35,210 nucleotides of DNA from Betaproteobacteria bacterium (GCA_016873935.1 VGVT01000022.1:1-35210), one strand, 5' to 3'. Shown: positions 1-8,752, counted from the first letter of the stretch. The notes: generated by a model not told the origin, from the letters alone. A program made the numbers and translations.

Positions 1-82
1 CTTCTGATTCCTTGCTGTCTGAAGGAAGCGATCCAGTAAGCTGCCATTCATTTGGGGCCGCGCACGCTTAACTTAAGACTAA

Positions 83-229
83 CCGCTTGAGAAGGCGCCC
101 CTGAAGGACCGCATCAAGCTGGTGAAGGCATTCCAGAAGGCGGAAGAGGCACGGCGCAAAGCCAATGAAGAGGCCGCCATTCGCCAGGCCAAACTCCAGC
201 AATTGGCGGAGAGGTTCGGCAAGCGTTGA
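83..229 (+). pseudogene. C-terminal remnant of a charged helical protein
   Basis: An open frame runs from just after a TAA at 80-82 to a TGA at 227-229. It encodes about 48 residues rich in Lys, Arg, Glu, Ala and Gln, ending in LAERFGKR, and looks like the last helix of a longer protein. There is no ATG; the only in-frame conventional alternative is a GTG at 122 without a ribosome site. I read it as the tail of a broken gene in an accessory region. Family unknown. Confidence 0.3.
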
Positions 230-272
230 TCTTGGGCTTGGGCGGGGTGGAAAAAGCGCAGCACCTTAGACG

Positions 273-869
273 ATGAAGTTCCGAGCCTCCACACTGTCCG
301 GCCATGCCTACAAGCGCCTCTCAGAGCGCTTCAAAATAGAGGCCACCGAGCTTCTCCGGCTGCTCAACGCTGGCTTGGGCAAGGGGATAGGCATCTCGGA
401 ACAAACACATCTTGTGCATCGCCTGGTTTGGAGCCACCTGGACGAGGCATTCCTCGTTGCCATACAGGATGTGACCGACGGGACCGTGCTCACCGTCCTG
501 CGGGTCGATATGTATCGTGAGAGGTATGCGGAGAATCTCACTGATAAACACCTGCGCCATGTAATCAACCAGATGGTTCACGCGGGGTACGCCCCGCCAA
601 GCCTGTGGGCTACGGGTGATACCCAAGAATTCGTCACCGTTCATGCGACTCTCGCGACATCCTCCACAACAGTACCGCTGGGCCGGTGGCGAGGTTTGGT
701 GACCTCCGCCGATTTGTCCGAGCTTGGCCGCCGAGCCGAGTTCTGGGAGTGGGTGGTCAGCGAACTGGCCAGGCGCGGCCATGAAGTCAGCGCTCTCGAA
801 AGCATCACCGCCAAGTTCACCGGCGGCGACCACCAGGCCGTGCCGTATGCGCTCGCAGGTGATGACTGA
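273..869 (+). CDS. Hypothetical protein, 198 aa, accessory region
   Basis: A 198-residue soluble protein with no signal peptide or membrane segment. Its N-terminus (SGHAYKRLSERFKI) has a His-Ala-x-x-Arg-Leu-x-x-Arg pattern that recalls small toxin-like or nuclease-like families, but I do not recognise the family and claim no function. The middle (about residues 50-85) looks like a beta-hairpin-rich core ending in VLRVDMYRERY. There is no clear Shine-Dalgarno sequence before the ATG. Base composition is visibly less GC-rich than in the genes after 1300. With the remnant upstream and the tRNA-Arg 3' end at 1074, this fits a gene carried on an integrated element. It stands alone, followed by about 200 bases with no gene. 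Confidence 0.55.
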   Translation: MKFRASTLSGHAYKRLSERFKIEATELLRLLNAGLGKGIGISEQTHLVHRLVWSHLDEAFLVAIQDVTDGTVLTVLRVDMYRERYAENLTDKHLRHVINQMVHAGYAPPSLWATGDTQEFVTVHATLATSSTTVPLGRWRGLVTSADLSELGRRAEFWEWVVSELARRGHEVSALESITAKFTGGDHQAVPYALAGDD

Positions 870-1073
870 CTCTCCCCAGGATTCACGGCAGTCAATTGGT
901 ACAACTTCAGCACTTAAATCAAGGACCACTAAGACTGCCGTTCTCTGCGAGGCACACTTGGAGTAGAAGCCCAGATAGCCTCAGACTGACCGGCAAAACC
1001 TACATGACGCCTACACAAAGAGATTCCGCACTGAACAGACAATGGGTCACATAGCTGCAACCCGCATGAATAT
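870..1073. other. Intergenic stretch without a recognisable gene
   Basis: About 200 bases between the accessory hypothetical gene and the tRNA 3' end. Composition is close to 50% GC, lower than the flanking core genes. I see no gene, strong hairpin or duplicate of the tRNA 3' end in it. Confidence 0.5.
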
Positions 1074-1149
1074 TGGCGCCCACGGCAGGAATCGAACCTG
1101 CGACCCTCCCCTTAGGAGGGGGATGCTCTATCCACTGAGCTACGAGGGC
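1074..1149 (-). tRNA. tRNA-Arg (anticodon CCU)
   Basis: The reverse complement folds as a complete tRNA: acceptor 5' strand GCCCTCG, D-stem GAGC/GCTC, anticodon stem TCCCC/GGGGA around loop CTCCTAA (anticodon CCT), T-stem GCAGG/CCTGC around TTCGAAT, 3' strand CGTGGGC, discriminator G and an encoded CCA at 1074-1076. The acceptor stem has one U5-U68 mismatch. A TAGAAT at 1162-1167 (minus sense) could be its -10 box. tRNA genes of this type are common integrase targets, and the low-GC region lies on the 3' side, as expected for an inserted element. Confidence 0.95.
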
Positions 1150-1320
1150 GGACGGGCGTGGATTCTACCTCACCGCAAGCCAGGCGCTTCCCGCGTCAAT
1201 GCTTTCAAGGGATCATTGTCGCGGTCCCGGCGCCCTCGAAATATCGCGCGAATCGGCCTTGAACCCGGCCGACCCGGCGCCAATAATGAAACCATGCCTC
1301 CCCGTTCCACCGAGTCCATC

Positions 1321-1719
1321 ATGAGCCATCTCACCGCCAAAGACCGTCTTGCCATTCACGCCGCCCTGGATGCACAGCGCGCCAAGTTGCTGCATGGCCT
1401 GAAGGCCGCCATGGAGGAGAGCGGCCAGACCCAGTATGCCGCCGTGCTCGGGCGCTCCTCCGGCGACAGCGCCGACGAAGCCCTGGCGGTGACCCTGGGC
1501 AATCTCTCCGCCGCGCGCATGGACCACGAGGTGCGCGCCCTGCAGGCCATGGAGGACGCGGCTGGCCGCCTCGACACAGCCGATTTCGGCATTTGCGAGG
1601 ACTGCGGCGCCAACATCCCCGCTGCCCGGCTCATCGCCAACCCCATGGCCACCCGCTGCATCGCCTGCCAGGAACGGCACGAGCACACCTTCGCGGGCCA
1701 GTTGCACGGGTCGCTGTAA
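1321..1719 (+). CDS. DksA/TraR family C4-type zinc-finger protein
   Basis: A 132-residue protein. The N-terminal two thirds are helical (residues about 5-85). The C-terminal zinc finger follows the pattern C-x2-C-x17-C-x2-C, visible as CEDCGANIP and later CIACQ, typical of the DksA/TraR family. Members bind the secondary channel of RNA polymerase; those of this length lack part of the full DksA coiled coil and can act with or without ppGpp. Here the acidic tip motif of true DksA is not evident, so it is better called DksA-like. The start at MSHLTAKD was chosen because the frame upstream runs through the tRNA; an ATG at 1294 is a possible alternative, and neither has a strong ribosome site. 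The gene stands just before uup on the same strand. Confidence 0.85.
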   Translation: MSHLTAKDRLAIHAALDAQRAKLLHGLKAAMEESGQTQYAAVLGRSSGDSADEALAVTLGNLSAARMDHEVRALQAMEDAAGRLDTADFGICEDCGANIPAARLIANPMATRCIACQERHEHTFAGQLHGSL

Positions 1720-1782
1720 CTCCGGCCCCTGCTCCTACAATTGCGGCCGGGGCGACCCGGCCCCGCCTATTGCCGCCGCCGC

Positions 1783-3750
1783 ATGCCCTATCTCACCCTA
1801 GACCGCGTCTGCCTGGCCTTCGGCCACTGGCCCCTGCTCGATGGCGCCAACCTGGTCATCGACAAGGGCGAACGCATCGGCCTGATCGGCCGCAACGGCG
1901 CCGGCAAGTCCAGCCTGCTGAAAATCCTCTCGGGAGAACTCAGCGCCGATGATGGCGTGGTCTGGCGCAAGCCCGGCCTGCGCCTGGCCAGCGTGCCCCA
2001 GGAACCGGCCTTCAACCCCGTCCACACGGTGTTCGAGGCGGTCTCCGAGGGCGCCGGTCCCGCCCGGGGCCTGCTGGCGGCCTACCACGCCGCCGCTCAT
2101 GCCGCCGCCGACGGCACGCCCGCCGCCCTGGCCGATCTGGAACGCCTGTCGCACGAACTGGAAGCGGGCGACGTCTGGCGCCTCAACAGCCGGGTGGAGG
2201 AAACCATCGCCCGCCTGGGCCTGGATGCCGACGCGCGGGTGGACGCCCTCTCCGGCGGCACCCGCAAACGCGTCGCCCTGGCCCGCGCCCTGGCCTCCGA
2301 GCCGGAACTGCTGTTGCTGGACGAACCCACCAACCACCTCGACTTCACCGCCATCGAGTGGCTGGAGAACCTGCTCGCCGAGTTCCCCGGCGCGCTGCTG
2401 TTCATCACCCACGACCGCGCCTTCCTGGACCGGGTGGCAAATCGCATCGTCGAACTGGACCGGGGCCAGTTGCGCCAGTACCAGGGCAACTTCTCCGCCT
2501 ACCAGGCCAAGAAGGCCGAGCAACTGGAGGTGGAGGCGGCGCAGAACCGCAAGTTCGACAAGTTCTGGAAGCAGGAGGAAGTCTGGATCCGCAAGGGCAT
2601 CGAGGCCCGCCGCACCCGCAACGAGGGCCGCGTGCGCCGCCTGGAGGCCCTGCGCCGGGAACGCAGCGCGCGGCGCGAACGCCTGGGCCAGGTCGGCTTC
2701 GCCCTGGACGCCGGGGAACGCTCCGGCAAGCTGATCGCGGAATTCGACCAGGTCAGCTATTCCGTTCCTCCCTCCCCCATCGAGGGGGAGGGGCTTAAGC
2801 GGCGCACCCTCATCCGCGACTTCTCCACCCGCATCCTGCGCGGCGACAAGCTGGGCCTGATCGGTCCCAACGGCGCAGGCAAGACCACCCTGATCAAGCT
2901 CATCCTCGGCGAGATCGAACCGGATGCGGGCCGCATCAAGCGCGGCACCCGCCAGGAAGTGGCCTACTTCGACCAGTTCCGCAACCAGCTCGACGACGAC
3001 GCCACGCTCATCGACACCATCTCGCCCGGCTCGGACTACGTCGACATCGGCGGCCAGAAGAAGCACGTAATCGGCTACTTGGAGGAATTCCTCTTCCCCG
3101 GCGAGCGCGCCCGCGCCAAGGTTTCCGCCCTCTCCGGCGGCGAACGCAACCGCCTGCTGCTGGCCCGCCTGTTCGCCCGCCCGGCCAACATCCTGGTACT
3201 GGACGAACCCACCAACGACCTCGACATCGATACCCTGGAGCTGCTGGAGCAACTGCTGCAGGACTATCCCGGCACGGTCATCCTGGTCTCGCACGACCGG
3301 GCCTTCCTCGACAACGTGGTGACCCAGTCCATCGTCTTCGCCGGGAGTGCTGACAACCCCGGCAAGCTGCTCGAAATCCCCGGCGGCTACGCCGATTGGC
3401 TGGCCTGGCGCGCTCGCGCCCAGCCCGAGCCGGCCGCCGCGGTGAAGGCTCCGGCCAAGCCTGCCGTGGCTCCGTCGCCAGCCAAGCCGAAGAATTCCCT
3501 GAAGGGCATGAAGGCCGGCCTCAGCTACAAGGAACAGAAGGAGCTGGAGGCCCTGCCCGGCCGCATCGAGACCCTGGAAGGCGAACAGGCCGAACTCGCC
3601 GCCCGCATGGCCGAGCCGGCGGTCTACGCCGACCACGCGCGCGCCGCCGAACTGCACGCGCGGTCCGCCGCCATCGAGGAGGAACTGCTGGTCCTGCTCG
3701 GGCGCTGGGAGGAACTGGAAGGCAAAGGCCTGCCGGCAAGCGCGCCGTAA
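1783..3750 (+). CDS. uup: ABC-F family ATPase Uup
   Basis: A 655-residue soluble protein with two fused ATP-binding domains and no membrane segments. Domain 1 has Walker A GRNGAGKS (36-43), signature LSGGTRKR and Walker B LLLLDEPTNHLD. Domain 2 has GPNGAGKT, LSGGERNR and ILVLDEPTNDLD. The charged linker between them and a C-terminal coiled coil (roughly the last 70 residues, after an Ala/Pro/Lys-rich spacer) match Uup rather than EttA. Uup acts on ribosomes and is linked to precise transposon excision and branched DNA in Escherichia coli. Start: the ATG at MPYLTLDRV aligns with the family; upstream in-frame codons lack homology. Oddity: residues 329-340 (PPSPIEGEGLKR) sit where Uup normally has a short turn, and are encoded by a GC-rich palindrome (see the repeat entry). 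Confidence 0.95.
   Translation: MPYLTLDRVCLAFGHWPLLDGANLVIDKGERIGLIGRNGAGKSSLLKILSGELSADDGVVWRKPGLRLASVPQEPAFNPVHTVFEAVSEGAGPARGLLAAYHAAAHAAADGTPAALADLERLSHELEAGDVWRLNSRVEETIARLGLDADARVDALSGGTRKRVALARALASEPELLLLDEPTNHLDFTAIEWLENLLAEFPGALLFITHDRAFLDRVANRIVELDRGQLRQYQGNFSAYQAKKAEQLEVEAAQNRKFDKFWKQEEVWIRKGIEARRTRNEGRVRRLEALRRERSARRERLGQVGFALDAGERSGKLIAEFDQVSYSVPPSPIEGEGLKRRTLIRDFSTRILRGDKLGLIGPNGAGKTTLIKLILGEIEPDAGRIKRGTRQEVAYFDQFRNQLDDDATLIDTISPGSDYVDIGGQKKHVIGYLEEFLFPGERARAKVSALSGGERNRLLLARLFARPANILVLDEPTNDLDIDTLELLEQLLQDYPGTVILVSHDRAFLDNVVTQSIVFAGSADNPGKLLEIPGGYADWLAWRARAQPEPAAAVKAPAKPAVAPSPAKPKNSLKGMKAGLSYKEQKELEALPGRIETLEGEQAELAARMAEPAVYADHARAAELHARSAAIEEELLVLLGRWEELEGKGLPASAP
2767..2802 (+). 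repeat. Palindromic in-frame insertion within uup
   Basis: A perfect 9-base stem (2770-2778 pairing with 2784-2792, core CCTCCCCC / GGGGGAGG) with loop ATCGA. It encodes PPSPIEGEG inside the second ATPase domain, in a turn before TLIRDFS. The same kind of C-rich/G-rich palindrome is common between genes in proteobacteria, which suggests that a dispersed palindromic repeat has been captured in a coding region without breaking the frame. Confidence 0.6.
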
Positions 3751-3863
3751 CCATTCGTTACAAGCCCACACAACTCCGACACGCTTCCCTTACAGACGAC
3801 TCCTAGAGTGCACAGCACCGGCATCGCATAGGTGTGCCGGCAACCTCAAGCAAGGAGTCGACC

Positions 3864-4322
3864 ATGAAAACCTCTAGCGTTCGCAAGCTTATCGGCCTGG
3901 CCGGCCTGGCCTCGCTCACCCTTCTGGCCACCGGCGTCCAGGCCGGGCACGGCTATCCCGGCCACCCCGGCCACTTCCAAGGTGGTCCCAACGTCGAATA
4001 CCGGCAGCATTACGGCCCCGGCCCGCGCTGGGGGGACATGAACATCGAGCAGCGCCAGCGCCATCTGATGGCCCGCGTCGAGCAGGGCTTGCGCAGCGGC
4101 CGCCTGACCCACTACGAGGCGCGCGAGCTGTTCCAGGACCTGCGCCGCAGCGAGATCCTCGAACGCCGCTTCGAGGCGGATGGCCGCCTGAGCCGGGCCG
4201 AGTGGTCCGAACTCGACCGCGTGCTCGACCGCGTCGCCCGCGACCTGCGTCAGGAACTGCGCGATGACGACCGGCGTGGTGGCCGGCCGGGCTGGGGCTA
4301 CGGTGGCTACGCCTGGCGTTGA
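3864..4322 (+). CDS. Secreted Gly/His-rich protein with helical repeat-like C-terminus
   Basis: A 152-residue protein with a Sec signal peptide (positively charged KTSSVRK, hydrophobic core about residues 10-26, cleavage near VQA-GH). The mature N-terminus is rich in Gly, His and Pro (GHGYPGHPGHFQGG) and might bind metal, but that is inference. Residues about 60-135 form charged helices with the pattern IEQRQxxLMxRVEQGLRSGRLT, then ADGRLSRAEW, seen in a widespread family of uncharacterised periplasmic proteins. A strong ribosome site (AAGGAG, 3852-3857) six bases before the ATG fixes the start. It is monocistronic, about 110 bases after uup. Function unknown. Confidence 0.8.
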   Translation: MKTSSVRKLIGLAGLASLTLLATGVQAGHGYPGHPGHFQGGPNVEYRQHYGPGPRWGDMNIEQRQRHLMARVEQGLRSGRLTHYEARELFQDLRRSEILERRFEADGRLSRAEWSELDRVLDRVARDLRQELRDDDRRGGRPGWGYGGYAWR

Positions 4323-4356
4323 ACCGCACCGGCCGCGGAGCGGTCATGCGCCCGCG

Positions 4357-4375
4357 GCCCGGCTTCAGGCCGGGC
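4357..4375. terminator. Hairpin between converging genes
   Basis: A perfect 7-base stem (GCCCGGC / GCCGGGC, loop TTCAG) lies between the converging secreted-protein gene and the sulfotransferase gene. The loop contains the sulfotransferase stop codon (4365-4367). There is no T-run on either side, so if it terminates transcription it is probably weak or Rho-assisted. Confidence 0.35.
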
Positions 4376-5198
4376 TGGCGGGCGCGTCCAGGGCTGCGCG
4401 GCAGTCCGCGACGCGCTGCAGCAGTTGCGCCCGCTCGCGGATGTCGCCGCGGCAGGCGCGCAAGGCGGCCTGAAGCGCGCGTGCCCGCGGCGAGGCCAGT
4501 GCCGTGTCGACGCGCGGGCCGCCGCAACGATTCAGTTCCGGCCGCACCAACCCGCCCGGCATGCGGGTGTCGGCAGCGGTGTCGAGGCCGCAGAATCGGG
4601 CCAGGCCGGCGGCCACCCCGTCGCCACGTATGAACCAGTCCTCGTAATGCACGACGTGGCAGGCCGCTTGCGTATGCCACAAGGCATCGCAGGTGCGTCG
4701 CAGCCAGACCGACTCGGCCAGCGGCGCCGAAGCCTGGTAGGCCCGCATGAAGGAACGCAGGATGTCGTCCGGCTCGCGCAGGGCCAGCAGGTAGCGCGGG
4801 GCGATCGCCTCGGCAGAGAAGATGCGCTGCCACAGCGGCAGGAAAGACGCGGTGCGGGGATCCTTGAATCCCCACACGCCGCCCGCTTCACCCAGGCGCT
4901 CGCGCAGCAGCGCGCGCAAGGCGATCTCGGCCGCGGCGGTGGCCGGCGCGTCGAGCCAGTTTGCCGGCAACGGGTGGTAGGGCCAGGCCCCCAGCGCGCG
5001 CATGAGATCGGCCTGGATGCGGACGATGCCGGCATCCTCGTAGAACCCCTCCGGATTGTCTTCCCGCGCGCCGATCAGTGCGGGCGACACGCGCATGCCC
5101 AACGCGGCGAGGACCTGCATGAGCAGGGAAGTGCCGCTGCGGCCGGCGCCGAGGACGACGATGACGGGGCGCGAGGCGTTGAAGGCGGCGGATGGCAT
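4365..5198 (-). CDS. Sulfotransferase family protein
   Basis: A 277-residue protein beginning with a beta strand and P-loop-like PAPS 5'-phosphosulfate loop, VVLGAGRSGTSLL (about 14-26). A second conserved segment, YLLALREPDDILRSF, has the Arg-x-Pro-x-x-x-x-x-Ser spacing that binds the 3'-phosphate of PAPS. EGFYED and WGFKDPR, seen in bacterial sulfotransferases of the Sulfotransfer_3-like group, are also present. The predicted role is transfer of sulfate from PAPS to an unknown acceptor, possibly a glycan or lipid. I chose the ATG at 5198; the frame continues upstream but without homology and across the divergent promoter region. It is divergent from the ThDP operon (150 bases between starts), so a shared control region and pathway are plausible but not shown. 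Confidence 0.82.
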   Translation of the reverse strand: MPSAAFNASRPVIVVLGAGRSGTSLLMQVLAALGMRVSPALIGAREDNPEGFYEDAGIVRIQADLMRALGAWPYHPLPANWLDAPATAAAEIALRALLRERLGEAGGVWGFKDPRTASFLPLWQRIFSAEAIAPRYLLALREPDDILRSFMRAYQASAPLAESVWLRRTCDALWHTQAACHVVHYEDWFIRGDGVAAGLARFCGLDTAADTRMPGGLVRPELNRCGGPRVDTALASPRARALQAALRACRGDIRERAQLLQRVADCRAALDAPASPA

Positions 5199-5349
5199 TG
5201 CGGCGCGATTGTATCCCCTGCCCCATGGCGTGCCAGGGCAGCATGTGGTTTCCATTTCCGGTTTCCGCCCGCGCCGTCTTGTGCTCAAATCCCCTCCTTT
5301 TCCGCGCACCGGTTTGGCGCACGGGGACCATCCCCACCGGCCCGCCCTT

Positions 5350-7011
5350 ATGCAAGTCACCGTCAGCGAACTGCTCGTCCGTTACCTGGAACGCCTGGGC
5401 GTCGAAGTCCTCTTCGGCATGCCCGGCGCCCACGTGCTGCCGATCTACGACCGCCTGCACGGTTCCGCGGTGAAGAGCGTGCTGGTCAAGCACGAGCAGG
5501 GCGCGGCCTTCATGGCCGGCGGCTATGCCCGCGCCTCCCACCGCGTCGCCGCCTGCATCGCCACCGCCGGACCGGGCGCCACCAACCTGGTGACCGGCAT
5601 CGCCAACGCCTATGCCGACCGCCTGCCGGTACTGGTGATCACCGGCGAGACCTCCACCTACATCTTCGGCAAGGGGGGCCTGCAGGAAAGCGCCGGCGAG
5701 GGCGGCGCCATCGACCAGATGGCGCTTTTTTCCGGCATCACGCGTTACCGCAGGCTGGTCGAGCGCACCGATTACCTCGGCCAGGTGCTGAACCAGGCCA
5801 GCCGCGCCCTGCTGGGCCCGGATCCGGGCCCGGTGCTGCTGTCGATTCCCTTCAACGTGCAGAAAGAACTGGTCGACGCGGCGGTGCTGGAGCAGTTGCA
5901 CATCCCGCATGCGCAGGCGTCGGCCCCGGTACCGGCGGGTCCGGTGCCGGAACTGGCGCGGCTGCTGCGCGAGGCCCGCCACCCGGTCATCATCGCCGGC
6001 TATGGCTGCATCCGCGCCGGGGCGCGCGGCGAGGTTACCCGCCTGGCCGAGGCGCTGCGCATTCCCGTCGCCACCAGCCTAAAAGGAAAGGGCGTGATCG
6101 CGGAAAACTCGGAACTCGCCCTCGGCTGTCTCGGCGTCACCTCCAACGGCAATGCCCACCGCTACATCGCCGAGCAGGCCGATCTGGTGCTGTTCCTGGG
6201 CGCCGGCTTCAACGAGCGCACCAGCCACATGTGGGACGCGCGCCTGCTGGAGGGCAAGCGCGTGGCGCAGGTGGACCGCGACGCCGCGCAACTCGGCAAG
6301 GTGTTCCGTCCCGACCTGGCGGTGCGCGGCGACATCCGCGCGGTGGTGGACGAACTGCTCGACCTGCTGGCCGACTGCCCGGCCAAGGACGCCGACCGCC
6401 TGGCGGCGCATCGCCAGGCGCTGGCGACACCCGATCCGGCCGCCCTCGCGCAACGCGCCAGGTTCGCGCTCATGGAGGCCTTCTTCCGCCGCCTGGTGCG
6501 GCGTTTTCCGGGTGAAGCGCTGATCTTCGACGACAACATCGTCTTCGCCCAAAGCTTTCTCGGCGCCTCCCACACCCACCATTACTTTCCCAATTCCGGC
6601 ATCTCCTCCCTCGGCCACGCGATCCCCGCCGCCATCGGCGCCAAGTTCTTCCACCGCGACACACCGGCCTTCGCCATCCTCGGCGACGGCGGCTTCCAGA
6701 TGTGCGGCATGGAACTGATGACGGCGGTGAATTACGGCATCCCGCTCAATACGGTGCTCATCAACAACGGCAGCATGAGCCTGATCCGCAAGAACCAGTT
6801 CCAGCTCTATGGCGAGCGCTACATCGATTGCGACTTCGTCAATCCGGACTTCGGCCTGCTGGCGGCGGCCTTCGGCATGCGGCACTATCGGGTGGAAACG
6901 GAGGCCGACCTGGACGCCTTGTTCGCGCAGGCGGACCTCGCCGGCGGCCTTAACCTCATCGAAATCCTGTTGGACAAGCATGTCTTCCCCAGCTACCTGT
7001 CGGCTCGCTGA
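5350..7011 (+). CDS. ThDP-dependent acetolactate-synthase-like enzyme
   Basis: A 553-residue thiamine diphosphate enzyme of the acetolactate synthase / benzoylformate decarboxylase superfamily with the three usual domains. The Pyr domain has the catalytic glutamate in VKHEQGAAFMAGGYAR (E49). The central domain covers about residues 190-330. The PP domain has the ThDP/Mg motif GDGGF starting at residue 445 and INNGS about 27 residues later. It carries no regulatory-subunit gene beside it, and its partners are not branched-chain amino-acid genes, so it is unlikely to be the housekeeping IlvB. Possible reactions are carboligation or decarboxylation of a 2-oxo acid that feeds the downstream enzymes. 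The substrate cannot be read from sequence. The next gene starts inside its 3' end (32-base overlap), indicating translational coupling. Confidence 0.85.
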   Translation: MQVTVSELLVRYLERLGVEVLFGMPGAHVLPIYDRLHGSAVKSVLVKHEQGAAFMAGGYARASHRVAACIATAGPGATNLVTGIANAYADRLPVLVITGETSTYIFGKGGLQESAGEGGAIDQMALFSGITRYRRLVERTDYLGQVLNQASRALLGPDPGPVLLSIPFNVQKELVDAAVLEQLHIPHAQASAPVPAGPVPELARLLREARHPVIIAGYGCIRAGARGEVTRLAEALRIPVATSLKGKGVIAENSELALGCLGVTSNGNAHRYIAEQADLVLFLGAGFNERTSHMWDARLLEGKRVAQVDRDAAQLGKVFRPDLAVRGDIRAVVDELLDLLADCPAKDADRLAAHRQALATPDPAALAQRARFALMEAFFRRLVRRFPGEALIFDDNIVFAQSFLGASHTHHYFPNSGISSLGHAIPAAIGAKFFHRDTPAFAILGDGGFQMCGMELMTAVNYGIPLNTVLINNGSMSLIRKNQFQLYGERYIDCDFVNPDFGLLAAAFGMRHYRVETEADLDALFAQADLAGGLNLIEILLDKHVFPSYLSAR

Positions 7012-8752
7012 CCTCGACGCCCAGCTCACCGCCCAGCGCCAGGTCATCGCCCGCTTCGAGAGCGCGCTCTGGGAAGGCGGCTTCAACGACAAGCTGCTGG
7101 CTTCCTACCAGGCCGCCTGGCGCCGCCTGGAAGCCCTGATCGCCACACGCGGGGAGCCCGATCGCCGCCACGGCTTCGTCCTGGTGATCCCCGTCGCCGA
7201 CAGCCCCCGGCAACTGCAGGCCTGCCTGGCCAGCCTGCTGGAGCTGTGCGCGGCCTACGGCTACGGCGGTCGCGACGCCCAGGGCCGCTGGCGCAAGGTA
7301 TCGGTGTTGCTGGCCGACGATTCCGCCGACCCGGCGGTGCTGGCGGAGAACCGGAGCCTGGCCGAGACCTTCGCCACCCGCGGCCTGCGCATCCGCTATT
7401 TCGGCCCGGCCGAGCAGACGGCCCTGCTCGACCGCCTGGCCGACCTGGACCTGGCCCCCATCGTCGGTGTGCACGCCCGCGCGGGCTTCAGCCACAAGGG
7501 CCAGGCCATGATGCGCAACATCGCCTACCTGAAGCTGGCCGAGATTTGCGCCGAGGAGGCCGAGGCCCAGGGCGGCCCGCCGCTGTTCTACACCCTCGAC
7601 GCCGACCAGACCTTCGAGGTCAAGGTGGCCACGGCAACGGGCGACGCCGAGGTGGCGGCGTTGAGCTTCTTCCACCGGCTGGACGAGATCTTCCGCGACC
7701 CCGGCGTGCGTGTCCTCACCGGCAAGGTGGTGGGCGACCCGCCGGTCTCGCCGGCGGTGATGGCCGGCAACTTCCTGGACGACGTCATCGGCTTTCTCGC
7801 CGAGATGGCGCGCACCGAGCCGGGCCGGCCCTATCCCCGCCACATCGCCAGCACCCGCGGTTCCGGCGAGGCCGCCTACCACGACATGGCGGACCTGTTC
7901 GGCTTCAAGGCCGGCGGCGAGACCTATCGTTTCCGTTGCGGCCTGGGCGGTGCGCCGGACAACGCCGCCTGCTTCGCCGACTTCGCCCGCCGCCTGAACC
8001 GCTTCTTCCACGGCGAGCATCCCACCCGGGTGACCTACTACCGCCATGACGGCTCCGGCGTCGTGCCGGCGCGGACGGTCTACACCGGCAACTATGTGTT
8101 CCGGCCCGAGGCCCTGGACTGGTTCATCCCCTATGCCCCCCTGCGCCTGCGCATGTCCGGCCCGAGCATGGGCCGCCTGCTCAAGGCCGAACTGGGGGCG
8201 GGCTTCGTCTCCGCCAACCTGCCCATGCTGCACCGGCGCACGCTGGAAGCCACCGGCCAGTCGGAATTCCGTCCCGGCGTGGTCGACCGGGATGCCTGGG
8301 TGGACCTGTCCGACGAGTTCGAACGCCAGTTCCACGGCGACGTGCTGCTGTTCGCCATGGAACGCCTCACCGCCCTGGGTTATCCCGCCACCACGCTCAC
8401 CGCAGCGGTGGTCGGCGAAGCCCTGGACGCCAGCCGCGAAGACCTGCGCCGGCGCTATGCCGACAAGCAGGGCGCCATCCTGGAGCGGCTCGCCCGCCTG
8501 GAAAGCCTGCTGGCCGAGCCGGAGCATTGGTGGAACCGGGACGCCATCGACGCCGCGGCCCTGGCCTGCTTCCATACCTTCGCCGCCAACATCCGCCGCA
8601 ATTTCGGTCCGGACTCGCCCTGCCAGGCCCGCCTCGACGACCCCGGCCAGCGGGCCGACTGGCGCCGCCGCCAGATGGCGGCCATCCTCGGCCTGCTAGC
8701 CCAGCGCGGCACCTGGCTGGAGGCGCTAAGCCGGCTGCAAGCCGGGCGATGA
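6980..8752 (+). CDS. Large GT-A-like glycosyltransferase-type protein, unrecognised family
   Basis: A 590-residue protein without signal peptide or membrane segments. After an N-terminal helical region (about 1-60), FVLVIPVADSPRQL (67-80) starts a nucleotide-sugar-transferase-like fold. ADDS (112-115) and the acidic LDADQ (206-210) resemble the metal-binding Asp motifs of GT-A enzymes, and VYTGNYVFRP is glycosyltransferase-like further on. The last 170 residues are helical. I do not recognise a named family, and donor and acceptor are unknown. The start ATG at 6980 overlaps the ThDP gene by 32 bases; it was chosen as the only ATG near the operon junction. The stop overlaps the next start (ATGA at 8749-8752). 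The three genes therefore form one coupled operon. Confidence 0.65.
   Translation: MSSPATCRLADLDAQLTAQRQVIARFESALWEGGFNDKLLASYQAAWRRLEALIATRGEPDRRHGFVLVIPVADSPRQLQACLASLLELCAAYGYGGRDAQGRWRKVSVLLADDSADPAVLAENRSLAETFATRGLRIRYFGPAEQTALLDRLADLDLAPIVGVHARAGFSHKGQAMMRNIAYLKLAEICAEEAEAQGGPPLFYTLDADQTFEVKVATATGDAEVAALSFFHRLDEIFRDPGVRVLTGKVVGDPPVSPAVMAGNFLDDVIGFLAEMARTEPGRPYPRHIASTRGSGEAAYHDMADLFGFKAGGETYRFRCGLGGAPDNAACFADFARRLNRFFHGEHPTRVTYYRHDGSGVVPARTVYTGNYVFRPEALDWFIPYAPLRLRMSGPSMGRLLKAELGAGFVSANLPMLHRRTLEATGQSEFRPGVVDRDAWVDLSDEFERQFHGDVLLFAMERLTALGYPATTLTAAVVGEALDASREDLRRRYADKQGAILERLARLESLLAEPEHWWNRDAIDAAALACFHTFAANIRRNFGPDSPCQARLDDPGQRADWRRRQMAAILGLLAQRGTWLEALSRLQAGR

Noticed and set aside
1042..1320. 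N-terminal extension of the DksA-like gene through the tRNA
   Set aside because: The extension translates the complement of the tRNA and the intergenic region; homology starts only at MSHLTAKD.
1798..3771. A 657-codon open frame antisense to uup
   Set aside because: Low-complexity mirror frame of a clear ABC-F gene.
5350..7011. Calling the ThDP enzyme the housekeeping acetolactate synthase IlvB
   Set aside because: There is no ilvN or ilvC next to it and its overlapping partners are a GT-like protein and a PaaK-like enzyme, so only the superfamily is supported.
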